Origin: an uncultured bacterium
Lineage (GTDB): Bacteria; Bacillota_I; Bacilli_A; RF39; UBA660
DNA: 42,155 bases
Reading direction: 5' to 3'
Assembly: GCA_946611605.1 (NCBI GenBank)
Contig: CAMODU010000006.1
Location: 1-42,155 of the forward strand
Position numbers and translations under genes: made by a program. Shown here piece after piece: positions 39,552 to 42,155 of the stretch. Below the pieces are notes generated by a model that ran no database searches, was not told the origin of the DNA, and saw only the letters and a program-made list of their open reading frames with translations. Position 1 is the first letter of the stretch. Every line of letters starts with the position of its first letter.

Positions 39552-42155
39552 ATGACAAAGTATGTATATTTATTTACTGAAGGTAATGCAGATATGCGTG
39601 AACTTTTAGGTGGTAAAGGTGCTAACCTTGCTGAGATGACTAATATTGGTTTACCTGTTCCTCAAGGATTTACAATCACAACAGAAGCATGTACTCAATA
39701 TTATGAAGATGGAAGAGAAATAAATGAAGAAATTCAATCTCAAATAAATGAATATATATTAAAAATGGAAGAAATAACTGGTAAGAAATTTGGAGATAAA
39801 GAAAATCCTTTATTAGTATCAGTTAGATCTGGAGCTAGAGCTTCAATGCCTGGTATGATGGATACAATTCTTAACTTAGGTTTAAATGAAGATGTTGTTG
39901 AAGTATTAGCTGAAAAAAGTAATAATCCTAGATGGGCTTGGGATTGTTATAGAAGATTTATTCAAATGTATTCTGACGTAGTAATGGAAGTTGGAAAGAA
40001 ATACTTTGAAGAATTAATTGATAAGATGAAAGATGCTAAGGGAGTTAAACAAGATGTAGAATTAACTGCAGAAGATTTAAAAGAATTAGCAAATCAATTT
40101 AAAGCTGAATATAAAGAAAAGATTGGTACTGATTTCCCAACTGATCCAAAAGAGCAATTAATGGGAGCTATTAAAGCTGTATTTAGATCATGGGATAATC
40201 CAAGAGCTAATGTTTATAGAAGAGATAATGATATTCCTTATTCATGGGGAACTGCTGTAAATGTTCAATCAATGGCATTTGGTAACATGGGAGATGACTG
40301 TGGTACTGGTGTTGCATTTACTAGAGACCCAGCAACAGGAGAAAAAGGATTATTTGGTGAATTCTTAACTAATGCACAAGGTGAAGACGTTGTTGCTGGT
40401 GTTAGAACTCCAATGAAGATTGCTGAAATGGAAGAAAAATTCCCTGAAGCATTTGAACAATTTAAAGAAGTTTGTAAGACACTTGAATCTCATTATAGAG
40501 ATATGCAAGATATGGAATTTACTGTAGAACATGGTAAATTATATATGTTACAAACTAGAAATGGTAAGAGAACTGCTCAAGCTGCATTAAAGATTGCTTG
40601 TGATTTAGTAGATGAAGGTGTTCGTACTGAAGAAGAAGCTGTTCTTATGATTGATCCAAGAAACTTAGATACATTATTACATCCACAATTTGATGTACAA
40701 GCATTAAAAGCAACAGAACCAATTGGTAAAGGTTTAGGAGCATCTCCTGGTGCTGCATGTGGACAAATAGTATTTACTGCTGAAGATGCAGAAAAGTGGG
40801 CTTCAACTGGTAAGAAAGTTGTATTAGTAAGACTTGAAACTTCTCCAGAAGATATAACTGGTATGAAAGTTGCTCAAGGTATTCTAACTGTACGTGGTGG
40901 TATGACTTCTCATGCTGCAGTTGTAGCAAGAGGTATGGGTACTTGCTGTGTATCAGGATGTGGAGATATTATCATGGATGAAGCTAATAAACAATTTACA
41001 TTAGCAGGTAAAGTATTCCATGAAGGAGATGTAATCTCAATTGATGGTTCAACTGGTAATATCTATGACGGTGAAATCAAGACAGTTGATGCTACAATTG
41101 CTGGTGAATTCGGAAGAGTTATGGAATGGGCTGATAAGTACAGGACATTAAAGGTAAGAACTAATGCTGATACTCCTAAAGATACAGCTAAGGCTATTGA
41201 ATTAGGTGCTGAAGGTATTGGTTTATGTAGAACTGAGCATATGTTCTTTGATGAAGAAAGAATCTTCAACTTAAGAAGAATGATCTTATCTGAAACTCAA
41301 GAAGATAGAGAAAAATACTTAGATTTATTAATCCCTTATCAAAAAGGTGATTTCAAAGCAATGTATAAGGAATTAAAAGGATTACCAATGACAGTTCGTT
41401 ATATCGATCCACCTCTACATGAATTCGTTCCTAAAACTGATGCTGAAATGACTGCATTAGCTGAAGCTATGGGAATGACAGTAGAACATATTAAAGAAGT
41501 ATGTGATGAATTACATGAATTCAACCCAATGATGGGTCATAGAGGATGTAGATTAGCTGTTACATATCCTGAAATCGCACGCATGCAAACTAGAGCTTTA
41601 ATGGAAGCTGCTATTGAAGTAAAAGAAGAAGATGGATACGATATCGTTCCTGAAATAATGATTCCATTAGTTGGAGAAAAGAAAGAATTAGACTTTGTTA
41701 AGAATATAGTTGTAGAAACTGCTGAACAAGTTAAGAAAGAAAAGAATTCTGATATGGAATACCACATTGGTACTATGATTGAAATCCCTAGAGCTGCTTT
41801 ATTAGCTGATGAAATAGCTGAATCTGCTGAATTCTTCTCATTCGGAACAAATGACTTAACTCAAATGACATTTGGTTTCTCAAGAGATGATGCTGGTAAG
41901 TTCTTAGGTTCTTACTATGAAAATAAAATATATGAACAAGATCCATTTGCTAAGTTAGATCAACATGGTGTTGGAAAATTAGTTAAGATGGCTGTTGAAT
42001 TAGGTAAGAAGACTAGACCAGACATTAAGTTAGGTATCTGTGGAGAACATGGTGGAGATCCTCAATCAGTTGAATTCTGTCATGAAGTAGGATTAACTTA
42101 TGTTTCATGTTCACCATTCAGAGTTCCTATTGCTAGATTAGCTGCTGCACAAGCT
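39552..42155 (+). CDS. ppdK: Pyruvate, phosphate dikinase (3' end outside window)
   Basis: 868 residues are present and the frame is open to the window edge; the family is about 875 long, so only a few residues are missing. AAAGGATG precedes the ATG. The enzyme interconverts pyruvate/ATP/Pi and PEP/AMP/PPi and is often the PPi-linked glycolytic step of fermenting anaerobes. It has the N-terminal ATP-grasp domain (LLGGKGANLAEMTNIGLPVP), the swivelling domain with the phosphohistidine His454 in GGMTSHAAVVARGMGT, and the PEP/pyruvate barrel (about 535 to end) with SFGTNDLTQMTFGFSRDD and the catalytic Cys853 in YVSCSPFRVP. No regulatory protein (PDRP) gene is visible. Confidence 0.97.
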   Translation, partial: MTKYVYLFTEGNADMRELLGGKGANLAEMTNIGLPVPQGFTITTEACTQYYEDGREINEEIQSQINEYILKMEEITGKKFGDKENPLLVSVRSGARASMPGMMDTILNLGLNEDVVEVLAEKSNNPRWAWDCYRRFIQMYSDVVMEVGKKYFEELIDKMKDAKGVKQDVELTAEDLKELANQFKAEYKEKIGTDFPTDPKEQLMGAIKAVFRSWDNPRANVYRRDNDIPYSWGTAVNVQSMAFGNMGDDCGTGVAFTRDPATGEKGLFGEFLTNAQGEDVVAGVRTPMKIAEMEEKFPEAFEQFKEVCKTLESHYRDMQDMEFTVEHGKLYMLQTRNGKRTAQAALKIACDLVDEGVRTEEEAVLMIDPRNLDTLLHPQFDVQALKATEPIGKGLGASPGAACGQIVFTAEDAEKWASTGKKVVLVRLETSPEDITGMKVAQGILTVRGGMTSHAAVVARGMGTCCVSGCGDIIMDEANKQFTLAGKVFHEGDVISIDGSTGNIYDGEIKTVDATIAGEFGRVMEWADKYRTLKVRTNADTPKDTAKAIELGAEGIGLCRTEHMFFDEERIFNLRRMILSETQEDREKYLDLLIPYQKGDFKAMYKELKGLPMTVRYIDPPLHEFVPKTDAEMTALAEAMGMTVEHIKEVCDELHEFNPMMGHRGCRLAVTYPEIARMQTRALMEAAIEVKEEDGYDIVPEIMIPLVGEKKELDFVKNIVVETAEQVKKEKNSDMEYHIGTMIEIPRAALLADEIAESAEFFSFGTNDLTQMTFGFSRDDAGKFLGSYYENKIYEQDPFAKLDQHGVGKLVKMAVELGKKTRPDIKLGICGEHGGDPQSVEFCHEVGLTYVSCSPFRVPIARLAAAQA

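Noticed and set aside
1-42155. TGA read as tryptophan (mollicute code)
   Set aside because: Tryptophan positions in conserved motifs use TGG, and TGA ends real genes such as nth and the first pilin-like gene.

Overview
The window is strongly AT-rich DNA from a low-GC Gram-positive bacterium of the Firmicutes/Bacilli type. Tryptophan is TGG and TGA ends genes, so the standard bacterial code applies. It is not a wall-less mollicute: it carries FtsA/FtsZ, a MurT/GatD-like pair, an NlpC/P60 wall hydrolase and a lipoprotein. The conserved gene orders (cca-dnaD-nth; dnaG-rpoD-trmK; rimP-nusA-rnpM-infB-rbfA...truB), the compact layout, the many anchored or secreted proteins and a pyruvate phosphate dikinase suggest an uncultured anaerobic gut Bacilli lineage (for example RF39-like). 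That placement is inference; the gene content is what the sequence shows.

Layout. 1-1850: 3' end of cca, then dnaD and nth. 1935-4223: lon. 4303-6763: three overlapping or abutting pilin-like genes behind one promoter that has an operator-like inverted repeat. 6774-9216 (minus strand): a small membrane protein and a divergent murT-gatD pair. 9308-11648: ftsA-ftsZ. 11701-12584: a HIT hydrolase and a possible GNAT-fold gene, divergently transcribed from one palindrome. 12627-13967: secreted NlpC/P60 hydrolase with a BIG2 domain. 14573-16955: serine T-box leader followed by Nudix, a small coiled-coil gene, DUF1653 and serS. 17009-20582: hypothetical gene, ftsK, a hypothetical gene with tandem promoters, and a small minus-strand membrane gene. 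20695-25453: mnmA, then dnaG-rpoD-trmK. 25505-25581: tRNA-Arg(UCU). 25667-29787: an unknown gene, then a secreted papain-like protease with a C-terminal dockerin, followed 11 bp later by a membrane-anchored Ig-like surface protein. 29831-38898: fmt, a membrane protein, the rimP...rbfA translation operon, an ABC exporter, a lipoprotein cassette bounded by 18-bp direct repeats, and truB. 38929-42155: a DUF4190 membrane protein and ppdK, cut by the window end.

How it fits together. Most of the window is core information processing and division (replication primase and sigma factor, translation initiation, ribosome maturation, tRNA modification and charging, FtsA/Z/K). Between these blocks sit envelope and surface genes: pseudopilins, wall hydrolase, dockerin protease with anchored partner, lipoprotein and small membrane proteins. 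Genes are very tightly packed. Most intrinsic terminators include the upstream stop codon in the stem or loop, and the next promoter, often an extended -10 TGnTATAAT, starts only a few bases later.

Points most worth a second look: the dockerin protease/anchored partner pair; the GatD homologue whose nucleophile cysteine is replaced; the serine T-box that controls an operon with serS as its fourth gene; the direct-repeat-bounded lipoprotein cassette inserted before truB; and a RimP reduced to its N-terminal domain. No stretch over 300 bases lacks a gene. No CRISPR array, transposase, phage gene or rRNA was seen.
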